This document shows positions 51,669 through 60,061 of a DNA stretch of 64,000 nucleotides, in pieces. Source of the DNA: DASYQD01 sp963837455 (lineage in GTDB: Bacteria > Acidobacteriota > Thermoanaerobaculia > Multivoradales > JAIOJS01). A program made the position numbers and the translations under genes. The stretch covers positions 1-64,000 of the forward strand of contig CAWINM010000008.1 in assembly GCA_963837455.1 (NCBI GenBank), read 5' to 3'. Position 1 is the first letter of the stretch. Every line of letters starts with the position of its first letter. The notes below the pieces were generated by a model that saw nothing but the letters and a program-made list of their open reading frames with translations, ran no database searches and was not told the origin of the DNA.

Positions 51669-53470
51669 GATGCTTGCGCCCGCCGCGCCTCGCCCTGCTG
51701 CTGCTGCTGCTGCTGGTCATCGGCGGCCAGGGGCTCCTCGCTGAGGACTACGGCGAGGTGGTCGAGGTCAACGTCGTTACGGTCGACGTCGAGGTCCGGG
51801 ACGCGCAGGGGCGGCAGGTGACCGACCTCGAGCGCCGCGACTTCCAGATCCTCGAGGACGGTGCTCGCATGGAGCTCACCAACTTCGAGCGCGTGGTGCA
51901 GCCGGCGCGCGCCGTCGCCGCGACGGCCGAGCCATCCACGGCCCCGGCGGTCACCGCTACGTCCCCGGCGGCAACTCCGTCTCCCGCACCACCCGAGGCC
52001 GAGAGCCGCATCGTCGTCTACGTCGACAACATGCACCTCCATGCCGCCTCCCGCGCGCGGGCACTGCGCCAGGTGCGCGACCACCTTGCCGGCGGCCTCG
52101 CTGTCGGCGAACGGATCATGGTGGTGAGCCAGGACGCCGGCGGCCTCGACGTGCGCCTCCCGTTCTCCACCGACGCCGCCGCCGTCAGCGGCGCGCTCGA
52201 CGCCGTCGACAAGCTCGCCGCTCACGCCCAGGAGGACGATCACACCCGGTCGACCGCCGTGCAGGCGGTGATCGCCCTGCAGAAGGACGACATCGACGAA
52301 GAAACGCCCTGCGCCCCCGACATCGCCCAACCGGTGCGGGCCTATGCCGAGTCCACCCGCAGGGACGTTCTCCACACCCTCGATCGCATCGGCTTCCTCG
52401 TCAACTCGCTCGCCGGCCTGCCCGGCCGCAAGGCGCTGCTCTACGTGAGCGACGGCATTCCACAGCAGCCCGGCCAGGATCTCTTCCAGGTGCTCTACAA
52501 CCTGTGCGGCGGCGGCAGCGCCACCGGGGGGCCGTGGATGCCCCAGGAGCTCCAGGGTTTCGACGCCAGCGTCATCGGCCCGGGCGCCTACCGGGCCCAG
52601 TCTGCCGCCCTCGACGCCGCCGGCTACGAGACCACCAACGACCTGCGGCGTCTCGCCGCGCACGCCAGCGCCAACCGGGTGAGCGTCTACACCCTCCAGG
52701 CGAGCGGCCTCGCCACCGCCTTCACCGACTCCTCGGCCGGGCCCGAGGACCTGCTGCTGCAGGATCCCTCGGTCGCCGCGGTCGCCGCCGAGAACCCCAA
52801 GGGCGCCCTCGTCTACCTGGCCAACCAGACCGGCGGTCGCGCCATCGTCGACACCAACGACTTCGGACGCGAGCTCGGCCGCATGCGCGAGGACCTCGCC
52901 ACCTACTACAGCCTCGGCTACACCCCCAAGCACCAGGGCGACGGCAAGGAGCACGCCGTCGAGGTGCGGGTCAGGCGCCCCGGGGTCAAGCTCGTCTACC
53001 GGCGCAACTACCGCGACAAGCCGGCGCTCGAGCAGACCGCGGATCGCATGCTCGCCGCCCTCATGCACGGCTACGAGGACAACCCGCTGGGGATCACCGT
53101 CGAGGTGCTGCCCGCCAAGTCGCTCGAGAACGGCCACTTCCTGGTCACCGCGCGGCTGCTGGTGCCCCTCTTCAAGCTCGCCACCGTCGCCCATGACGAC
53201 GCCTTCGAAGGGAAGCTGCGCGTGATGGTGATCACCGGCGGCCCCGGCACCGGCACCTCGGGCATCCGCCAGGTGGAGGTGCCGCTGCGCGTGCCGCGCA
53301 TGCAGGCGCTGACCGCCTTCGGTCAGAGCTACGCCTACGAGCTCGGTCTCGAGCTCACCTCGGGCGACCACGACGTCGCCTTCGCGGTGCGCGACGAGCT
53401 GGGGGCGACGACCTCTTACCTGCGCCGCACGCTGGCTGTGGCAGCGCCCGCGCCGGCCGGCGGTCGCTGA
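51665..53470 (+). CDS. Exported VWFA-related protein with a degenerate metal site
   Basis: 601 residues, signal peptide at 1-26. 'VVEVNVVTVDVEVRDAQGRQ' and 'LERRDFQILEDGARMELTNF' are the usual VWFA-related opening. The following VWA-like core has 'RIVVYVDNMHLHAASRAR', where the expected D-x-S-x-S reads D121-N-M-H-L, so metal-dependent binding is doubtful. 'GRKALLYVSDGIPQQPGQDL' and 'YYSLGYTPKHQGDGKEHAVE' complete the family pattern. GAGGAGGA at 51648-51655 is a strong ribosome site for ATG 51665. It is the last gene of the 48691-53470 unit. Confidence 0.88.
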   Translation: MRCLRPPRLALLLLLLLVIGGQGLLAEDYGEVVEVNVVTVDVEVRDAQGRQVTDLERRDFQILEDGARMELTNFERVVQPARAVAATAEPSTAPAVTATSPAATPSPAPPEAESRIVVYVDNMHLHAASRARALRQVRDHLAGGLAVGERIMVVSQDAGGLDVRLPFSTDAAAVSGALDAVDKLAAHAQEDDHTRSTAVQAVIALQKDDIDEETPCAPDIAQPVRAYAESTRRDVLHTLDRIGFLVNSLAGLPGRKALLYVSDGIPQQPGQDLFQVLYNLCGGGSATGGPWMPQELQGFDASVIGPGAYRAQSAALDAAGYETTNDLRRLAAHASANRVSVYTLQASGLATAFTDSSAGPEDLLLQDPSVAAVAAENPKGALVYLANQTGGRAIVDTNDFGRELGRMREDLATYYSLGYTPKHQGDGKEHAVEVRVRRPGVKLVYRRNYRDKPALEQTADRMLAALMHGYEDNPLGITVEVLPAKSLENGHFLVTARLLVPLFKLATVAHDDAFEGKLRVMVITGGPGTGTSGIRQVEVPLRVPRMQALTAFGQSYAYELGLELTSGDHDVAFAVRDELGATTSYLRRTLAVAAPAPAGGR

Positions 53471-53502
53471 TCGCCACCAGGGCCCGCGGTGGGGCCGGCC
53501 GC

Positions 53503-54849
53503 TCAGCCCGGCAGCTCGGCGAGGAGGCCCGCCGCCACCAGCGCCTCGGCCGCCTCGGCGATCGCCGCGAAGGGCATCCCCGAGCGCTCGGCGATCGCCA
53601 GCAGGTCGGGGCCGCCGTCGGACAGGTTGAGCACCCAGAGCAGCGCCAGCTCGCGCTCGCGGCCATGGGTCTCGCCGCCCACGGCGCGGTAGAGACCGCG
53701 GCGACCGAGCTGCGGCTCCCCTTTCGGGGCCAGGTTGCGGTAGCGGCGGTTGGCCTCGAGCAACGCCACCACCGCGAGGTAGGCGCGCAGCGAGCCGGCC
53801 AAGCGCCTCCGGGCGTGACCAGGTCGAGGTCGTCGGCCGAGGTGTGGTACTCGGGATAGCGCCCCCACGGCGTGCGCGTCAGCGAGCCCACCGGCAGGTC
53901 GAAGCCGGGCGAGCAGTACTGGCGCTCGTCGTAGCCGAACGGGACGAACGGCTCGACGACGACGGCTCGCCGGAGGCGGCCAGCACGCGCGGCCACGGCG
54001 CGGTCGATCGTCCGCGTCGCCGCGCCGGCTCCGCTTGTAGTGGAAACGGCCCGGGTCGCCGAGGTTGGCGGCGACCAGACCGTGGGCGATGCGCCGCACG
54101 CGCTCCGTCGGCGTTGCGCGCCAGCCAGGTGATCGCGCCGATGGTGCCGGGCAGCAGAGGAAGCGGTAGCGAATAGCGCCGCCGGCGGCCGGCTGGCCAG
54201 CGCTCGGCGAGGAACGGTGGTCACCGCCATGCCCGACAGGTTGTCGTTGGCCAGCGACGGGTGGCAGACGTGGCAGGAGACCAGGACCTCGCGCTCGCCG
54301 GCGCCGGGGAGAAGCAGCTCGCCGTAGGTGAGCGATCCCGGCGCCAGAGTGGCGTCGACGCACACCTCGTACTCGCCGTCCGGCAAGGGCCTCCAGCTGG
54401 CGGTGCGCCAGGCAGAAGCCCCACTGCTCGCGCTAGTAGGAGGTGCGGTAGGGGATCCAGTCGGGCTGCTCCGGCAGGCAGTGCAGGTGCGGCCGCAGCT
54501 CGGCGCGAGCCAGCCGCGCGCGGACCGGCACGCTGTAGCCCACGACGTGCAGGGTGACACCGCGGAAGTCGACGACGCGGGCGCCGTCGGGGCCCTTGAT
54601 CCAGGCCTCGCGGACGTTCCACTCCGGCGGCACCTCCAGTCGAAGCACCCGCGTGCCGCTCGGCACTTCGTGCACCTCCAGCGGCCGATGCTCGCGCCGA
54701 TGCGCGCGAGCGTCTCGGCGGACGCCGTCGCCGGTGATGCTGCGGCAGATCGGCTACAGCTCGCCGGCGAAGGCGTGCATCGCGGCGCCGGCGACGGTGA
54801 CGTCGAGGTCGCGCGGCGAGCTCGTGGAGCGGCGCGCCCACCGCGTCAC
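53503..54849 (-). CDS. DUF4910 aminopeptidase-like protein, frameshifts and two in-frame TAG
   Basis: About 449 residues if read through. 'MHAFAGEL' then TAG (54754-54756) then 'PICRSITGDGVR', where relatives read 'LYPICRSITGDG' (TAC). Later 'PYRTSY' then TAG (54433-54435) then 'REQWGFCL', where relatives have Tyr-Tyr-Arg. 'VLVSCHVCHPSLANDNLSGM' carries the zinc-peptidase His and Asp. 'FGYDERQYCSPGFDLPVGSL', 'YPEYHTSADDLDLVTPGG' and a winged-helix-like C-terminus follow. Further frame breaks lie near 54390, 54220, 53960 and 53800. A GTG at 54849 overlaps the rmlC-like stop; ATG 54780 is an alternative. DUF4910 genes commonly sit beside sugar-modification genes. Confidence 0.75.
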
Positions 54850-55387
54850 GCTCCCAGCGAACGGCGGCAGCTCCCGGTCGCGCTCCGAGATCACCGTCAC
54901 CGCCGCGGCCAGGCGATGCCCACCGCCGGATCGTCCCAGCGGAAGCCCCGGGCGTGCGCCGGCGACGTAGGCCTCCGACATCTGGTACAGCACCTCGGTG
55001 GCGTCGGCCAGCGTCTGGAAGCCGTGGGCGAACGCCGGCCGGCACGTAGAGCCTGGTGTCCCCTCCTCGGCGGTCAGCTCGACCGCCACGTGGCGCCCGC
55101 GCGTCGGCGAGCCGGCGCGCAGGTCGACGACGGCGTCGAAGATCGCGCCCCGCGTGCACCGCACCAGCTTCGCCTCCGCGACGCGGCGCCGCCTGGTAGT
55201 GCATGCCGCGCAGCGTGCCGCGGCGGCCGGTTGAAGGAGACGCTGCACTGGGCCACCGCCGGCTCCAGGCCGTGCGCGGCGAACTCCTCGCGGCAGAAGG
55301 TGCGGGCGAAGAAGCCGCGCTCGTCCGGCGCGCGCGCTCGGGCGCGACGACGAAGACGCCGGCCAGCGGCGTCGGCTGGAAGATCAC
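54846..55387 (-). CDS. RmlC-like dTDP-4-dehydro-6-deoxyhexose 3,5-epimerase, frameshifted
   Basis: About 180 residues, normal for RmlC, after several frame changes. 'FQPTPLAGVFVVAPERA' at the start, 'GTLRGMHYQA' (the conserved R-G-x-H-x-Q motif), 'KLVRCTRGAIFDAVVDLRAG', 'AFAHGFQTLADATEVLYQMS' with the catalytic His region, and 'ISERDRELPPFAG' near the end. Breaks lie near 55340, 55210, 55190, 55050 and 54940. GTG 55387 overlaps the C-methyltransferase stop by four bases, so the genes are coupled. It epimerises a 4-keto-6-deoxy sugar; with the cytidylyltransferase upstream the substrate may be CDP-linked. Confidence 0.75.
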
Positions 55388-56638
55388 TCCAGCACCTCGA
55401 GCCGCCGGGACGGCGACGACGAAGCTGCCCGCCCCACGATCGCGGACGTCGGCCATCTGCGCCGATCGATCTCGTCCTTCAGGTTCCAGGGCAGGATCAG
55501 CACGTAGTCGGGGCGCGTCTCGCGAAGCCGGTCGGGCGGGTGGATGGGGATGCGGGTGCCGGGCAGGAACCGCCCCTGCTTGTGCGGGCTGCAGGTCGAC
55601 CGTGTAGTCGAGAAGGTCGGTGCGGACGCCGCAGTAGTTGAGCAGCGTGTTCCCCTTGGCCGGCGCGCCGTAGCCCGCCACCGACTCGCCCGCGCGTCGC
55701 GGGCGTCGAGCAGGAAGCGGAGGAGCTTGCGCTTGGTCGCGTGCACCCGCTCGCCGAAGGCGGGGTAGGCCGCCGGGTCGAGCAGCCCGGCGGCCTCCTC
55801 GCGCGCCAGCAGCGCCGCCGACCCGCGGCGACCGACCGCTCCGTCCTCCTCGGCGTGCCGGCCGTAGATCCGCAGCGAGCCGCCGTGGGTGGGCAGCTCC
55901 TCGACGTCGAACAGGGTCAGCCCGTGGGCGGCGAACACCCGGCGCACGGTGGTGAACGAGAAGTAGGAGAAGTGCTCGTGGTAGATGGTGTCGAACTGGT
56001 GCTCCGCGAGCAGCCGCAGCAGGTGGGGGAACTCCATCGTGACGCGTGCCGCCGGGCGCCAGCGCGCATCTTCAGGCCGGCGACGAAGTCGTTGAGCGCC
56101 GGCACGTGGGCGAGGACGTTGTTGCCGACCAGCAGGTCGGCCCGCTCGCCGCCGCCGCCAGCTCGCGCGGCCAGGCGCGCGGCCGAAGAAGCGCGACCAG
56201 CGTGGGGATCCCCTTGGCCTCGGCCGCGGCGGCGACGTTCTTCGCCGGCTCGATCCCGACGCACCGGCACCCCGGCGCTCTGGAAGTACTGGAGCAGATA
56301 GCCGTCGTTGCTGGCGATCTCGACCACCCGGCTCTCCGGCCCGAGGCCGAAGCGCTCGATCGCCATCGTCGCGTAGGCCTCGGCGTGGCGCAGCCAGCTC
56401 TCCGAGTAGGAGGCGAAGTAGGCGTAGTCGGTGAAGATCGCCTCCGGCGCCTGGACCTCCGGCAGCTGCACCAGGCAAGCAGCCGTCGCAGAGGTAGGCG
56501 TGCAGCGGGTAGAAGGTCTCCGGGCGGTCGAGGTCGTCGGGGCCGGGGTAGGAGTTGGCGAGCGGCGACAGCCCGAGGTCGACGAAGGTGCGGCTCGAGC
56601 GGCCGGGCCGCAGAACCGGCAGGCCGGGGCGCGCTCAA
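55384..56638 (-). CDS. Sugar C-methyltransferase (TylC3/NovU type), frameshifted
   Basis: About 418 residues, the usual length. The N-terminal zinc-binding 'PACRFCG' is followed by 'YAYFASYSESWLRHAEAYAT' and the SAM site 'VVEIASNDGYLLQYFQSAGV'. 'FDTIYHEHFSYFSFTTVRRV' is the diagnostic motif of NDP-hexose 3-C-methyltransferases, and 'ELPTHGGSLRIYGRH' and 'DYVLILPWNLKDEI' complete the C-terminal domain. Breaks lie near 56600, 56490, 56270, 56200, 56070, 55690, 55590 and 55450. The start is uncertain; TTG 56638 overlaps the cytidylyltransferase stop. It adds a branch methyl to a keto sugar. Confidence 0.82.
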
Positions 56639-57468
56639 TCCCAGATCTTCCAGGGCGCGTCGCCCCGCTTCCAGATGTCGTTGAGCAGCAGGTAGTCGCG
56701 GTAGGTGTCCATCGGGTACCAGGCGCCCTCGTGCAGGTAGACCGAGAGCTGGCCGTCGCGGGCCAGGAGCTGCAGCGGCGCCAGCTCGAGGAACAGGCCG
56801 GGGTCGTCGTCGAGGTAGTCGAATACCTCGCGCTGGAAGACGAAGAAGCCGCCGCTGACCACCCCCTCGGCCACCGTCGGCTTCTCGTTGAACTCCAGCG
56901 CCCGCGCGCCGTCGACCTCGGATCTCGCCGTAGCGCGAGGTGGGGTGGACGCCGGTGACGGTGGCGATCCGCCCCTCCCGGCAGTGGAAGTCGAGCAGGG
57001 CGTCGACGTCGACGTCGCCCACCGCGTCGCCGTAGGTGAAGCAGGAAGGTGGGCGCGTCGAGGTACTGACGCACCCGCCAGAGCCGGCCGCCGGTGGCGG
57101 TGTCGTCGCCGGTCTCGGCGCAGGTCACCCGCCACGGCTCGCTGCCGTCGCGGTCGTGGAACTCCAGCGGCCGGCTGCCGTCCATGTGCAGGGTGAAGTC
57201 GCGCTCCATCTCGTTGTAGCGCAGGAAGAACTGCTTGATCACCCACCCCTTGTAGCCGAGGCAGAGCACGAAGCGGCTCGAAGCCGTGCGCGCCGTAGAT
57301 CTTCATGATGTGCCAGAGGATGGGATTGCGGCCGATCTCGACCATCGGCTTGGGCCGGTACTCGGTCTCCTCGCGCAGCCGCGTGCCCTGGCCGCCGCAG
57401 AGGATGACCACCGGGATCTCACGCCGCTCCGCGGCGGCGGCTGGGCTCGGGGAGCCGCTGGTCGTCAT
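56635..57468 (-). CDS. rfbF: Glucose-1-phosphate cytidylyltransferase, frameshifted
   Basis: About 277 residues from ATG 57468. 'PVVILCGGQGTRLREETEYR' is the nucleotide loop, with 'PKPMVEIGRNPILWHIMKIY' following; 'GTRL.EET...PKPMV.IG' is typical of RfbF. Later are 'LCLGYKGWVIKQFFLRYNEM', 'DDTATGGRLWRV', 'FTYGDAVGDVDVDALLDFH' and 'DTYRDYLLLNDIWKRGDAPW'. It makes CDP-glucose, the entry to CDP-6-deoxy and branched sugars. Frame breaks lie near 57275, 57050 and 56925. It is the first gene of the operon rfbF - C-methyltransferase - rmlC-like - DUF4910. No CDP-glucose 4,6-dehydratase is adjacent. Confidence 0.85.
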   Translation of the reverse strand: MTTSGSPSPAAAAERREIPVVILCGGQGTRLREETEYRPKPMVEIGRNPILWHIMKIYGAHGFEPLRALPRLQGVGDQAVLPALQRDGARLHPAHGRQPAAGVPRPRRQRAVAGDLRRDRRRHRHRRPALAGASVPRRAHLPASPTATRWATSTSTPCSTSTAGRGGSPPSPASTPPRATARSEVDGARALEFNEKPTVAEGVVSGGFFVFQREVFDYLDDDPGLFLELAPLQLLARDGQLSVYLHEGAWYPMDTYRDYLLLNDIWKRGDAPWKIWD

Positions 57469-57479
57469 GGTGGAGGGGG

Positions 57480-57485
57480 ATTCTA
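57480..57485 (-). promoter_or_regulatory. -10-like TAGAAT, 11 bases before ATG 57468
   Basis: Minus-strand TAGAAT, 11 bases, ATG of the cytidylyltransferase gene; likely operon promoter. Confidence 0.45.
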
Positions 57486-57653
57486 CCGGGCAATCCCCGG
57501 CACCGCCTCGGGGTGCCGGCTGGAGCCACCGTCGCGCCTCGACACCCTCCCGCGGCGACAACAGGGTCATGGCCTGGTCAACCTCGGAGCCCGCACCTCA
57601 CCGCCATGGCTCTGTCCCTGCCTGGCACGCTCGAAACTGCGGGCCGCGCTGTG

Positions 57654-57706
57654 TACGATGACCCGCGGCCCGGGGCTGATCGCGGGCCGCCCCGATCGAG
57701 AGGAGC
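57654..57706 (+). promoter_or_regulatory. TACGAT -10-like box and GAGAGGAG ribosome site, leadered start
   Basis: TACGAT at 57654-57659 lies about 50 bases before ATG 57712, and GAGAGGAG at 57698-57705 is 6 bases before it. This is a contrasting leadered, Shine-Dalgarno start in the same window. Confidence 0.45.
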
Positions 57707-57711
57707 CAGCG

Positions 57712-58578
57712 ATGCGGATGATGGTGCTGGGCGGCACGGGAACGGTGGGGTCGGAGGTGGCGCGCGAGCTGTTGCGTCGCGGCGTCGAGGTGCACGTGCT
57801 GACACGCGGCACGGCGGGGAGGCAGGTGCCGGAGGGCGCCGTCCGGGTGCAGGGCGACCTCCTCGACGTCGCCACCGTGCGCAGCGTCTTCGCGGGCATG
57901 GACGGGCTCTTCCTGCTCAACGTCGTGGGCCCCACCGAGGCGCACGAGGGGATGATGGCTGTCTGCGGGGCTCGCGCCGCCGGCGTCGGCCGCATCGCCT
58001 ACCTGTCGGTGCACGACGCGCACCGCGCGGCGTACCTGCCGCACTTCGGCTCCAAGCTGGCGGTCGAGGCCGCCCTCGCCAGCGCCGGCATCCCGCACAC
58101 CATCCTGCGCCCCAACAACTTCTACCAGAACGACGCCTGGCTCGAGGAGGTGCTCGTGCAGCACGGCGTCTACCCGCTGCCGATCGGCGAGGCCGGCCTC
58201 TCGCGCGTCGATGTCCGCGACATCGCCGAGGCGGCGGCGGTGGCCCTCACCACCGGGGCTCACGACGGCGAGACCTACAACCTCGTCGGTCCCGAGGCCT
58301 GGACCGGCACCACGACGGCGGCGGCGTGGAGCGAGGCGCTCGGCCGCGAGGTCCGCTACGCCGGTGACGACCTCGAGAGCTGGGAGCAGGCCAGCCTGCG
58401 CTACCTCCCCGAGACCCTGGTGTTCGACTTCGAGCTGATGTACGACTACTTCCAGCGCCACGGTCTGCGCGCCACCGACGCCGACGTGGCACGCCAGACC
58501 GCGCTGCTGGGCCACCCGCCGCGGCGTTTCCAGGACTACGCGCGGGAGACGGCGGCGGCGTGGGGTGTGGGCGCCTAG
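57712..58578 (+). CDS. NmrA-like NAD(P)-binding protein (atypical SDR)
   Basis: 288 residues, intact. 'MRMMVLGGTGTVGSEVAREL' is the nucleotide-binding GxxGxxG. 'VRVQGDLLDVATVRSVFAGM', 'RIAYLSVHDAHRA' and 'HTILRPNNFYQNDAWLEEVL' follow the NmrA/quinone-oxidoreductase-2-like pattern; the usual YxxxK pair is replaced by a Lys in 'HFGSKLAVE'. Such proteins are redox sensors, quinone reductases or isoflavone-reductase-like enzymes. A GAGAGGAG site 6 bases before ATG 57712 makes the start secure. It is divergent from the sugar operon. Confidence 0.88.
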   Translation: MRMMVLGGTGTVGSEVARELLRRGVEVHVLTRGTAGRQVPEGAVRVQGDLLDVATVRSVFAGMDGLFLLNVVGPTEAHEGMMAVCGARAAGVGRIAYLSVHDAHRAAYLPHFGSKLAVEAALASAGIPHTILRPNNFYQNDAWLEEVLVQHGVYPLPIGEAGLSRVDVRDIAEAAAVALTTGAHDGETYNLVGPEAWTGTTTAAAWSEALGREVRYAGDDLESWEQASLRYLPETLVFDFELMYDYFQRHGLRATDADVARQTALLGHPPRRFQDYARETAAAWGVGA

Positions 58579-58783
58579 TAGGGGGGGAGCTGCCGCTCGC
58601 GGTTGCGGGACCACCGCTGCGCTGGCGGGCCTCCGGAACCGGACAGCGCGGTCCCGGAAAGGGGCACCACCCGCTCGGCGCCACCGCGGAGCGGGTTGCG
58701 GCGCCGGCCCGCGTCGCCCTTGCGTCGCCACGAGTTGCCGACAAGGCCGGGGCCGTGGCACGTGCCCTGCTCGGCTGCGCGGC

Positions 58784-60005
58784 ATGAGCCTCATCGACCT
58801 CCGCTGCGCCCTCGCCTCGCTGCGGCGCGCACCGGCGTTCACCTGCTGGTGGTGTTCGAGGTGGCACTCGCCGTCGTGCTGCTGGTGGGCTCCGGGCTCA
58901 TGCTGTGGAGCTTCCTCCGCCTCGCGCACCGCCCCCTGGGGTTCGTCCCGGGACCGGTGCTGGTCGCCGGCCTCTCCATGCCGCAGGCCCCGGAAGGCAG
59001 TGCTCCACCCGAACCTCACCGCCCTCCACGAGCGGATCCTGGGGCGGCTCTCGCAGCTGCCCGGCGTCGTCGCCGTGGCGGGCAGCAACAGTCTGCCGTT
59101 CGCGGGCCCCAACACCGGCAATGTGATCGAGGTCGAAGACCGGGCGGCCACCGCGAGGAGCCTCTCGACGCCGACTTCCGCGTCGGCACCGAGGGCTACT
59201 TTCGGACCCTCGCCGTTCTCCTCGTCCAGGGCCGCGGTTTCCAGCGTGGAGACGGCCCGGCGGCACCGGTGGCCGTGGTCAGCGCCGCGGCGGCGCAGCC
59301 CTTCTGGCCCGGGCGCGATCCTCGCGGAGCGCGCCTGCGACTCGGCGACTCGCCGTGGATGACCGTCGTCGGCGTCGCCGCCGACTCGCGGCTCTTCTCC
59401 ATCGACGAGCCGGGCGAGGTGTCGCGGCCGCTGCTCTAGGTCCCCTACCGCCAGATGCCGGCGGTGCCGCTCACCTTCGCGCTGCGCACCGCAACCCCGC
59501 CGGCGGCGATGGCGGCGACGGTACGTGCCGTGCTGCGCTCGGCCGCTCCCGGCCTGCCAGTCTCCCGCGTGGAGCCGCTGGCGTCGCTGCTAGCCCAGGC
59601 ACGCGCGCCGCAGCGCTTCGCCACCGCCCTTGTTCGCAACCTTCGCCTGGCTGGCGGTGGCCCTCGCGGCGGGCGGCATGTACGCGCTGGTCGCCTACCT
59701 GGTGAGCCGGCGCACCAAGGAGATCGGGGTACGGGGCGCTCGGTGCCAGCCCCGGCGACGTCGTCCGCGCCACCGCGGGCCGCGGCGTCGCCCTGGCGGC
59801 TGCCGGGGTGGCGCTGGGGATCCTCGGCTCGTGGGGTCTGGCGGGCTCGTTGCGCAGCGTGCTGTTCGCGGTCAGCCCCACCGATTCGTCCACCTACGCC
59901 GCGGTGAGCGTCGGATTCCTGCTCGTCTCCGCGCTCGCCAGCTACCTCCCCGCCCGCCGCGCGTTGCGCATCGACCCGGTGGAGGCGCTGCGGGCCACCG
60001 ACTGA
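58784..60005 (+). pseudogene. FtsX/MacB-type ABC permease remnant with a large internal deletion
   Basis: It begins 'MSLIDLRCALASLRRAPAFT', the N-terminus of acidobacterial duplicated permeases (ADOP type). It then jumps straight to 'LLVVFEVALAVVLLVGSGLM', which in that family starts the second half about 400 residues later. The second half continues in shifted frames: 'GYFRTLAVLLVQGRGFQRGD', 'VAVVSAAAAQPFWPGRDPRG', 'WMTVVGVAADSRLFSIDEPG', TAG at 59437-59439 where relatives have Tyr-Val-Pro-Tyr, 'MPAVPLTFALRTATPPAAM', 'YALVAYLVSRRTKEIGV' and 'ASYLPARRALRIDPVEALRA'. Frame breaks lie near 58845, 58995, 59155, 59640 and 59740. No ATPase gene is adjacent. It is non-functional as it stands. Confidence 0.75.
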
Positions 60006-60061
60006 GCGCGGCCTCCCGAGCGGGACCGCGCCCCCGGCGATGGACGAGCTGGCGCGCCGGC

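Noticed and set aside
30193..59439. Reassignment of UAG to a sense codon
   Set aside because: TAG is the normal terminator of several intact genes (for example sdhA, with sdhB starting on the next base, and the genes ending at 10786, 31858 and 46102), so TAG is a stop in this genome.
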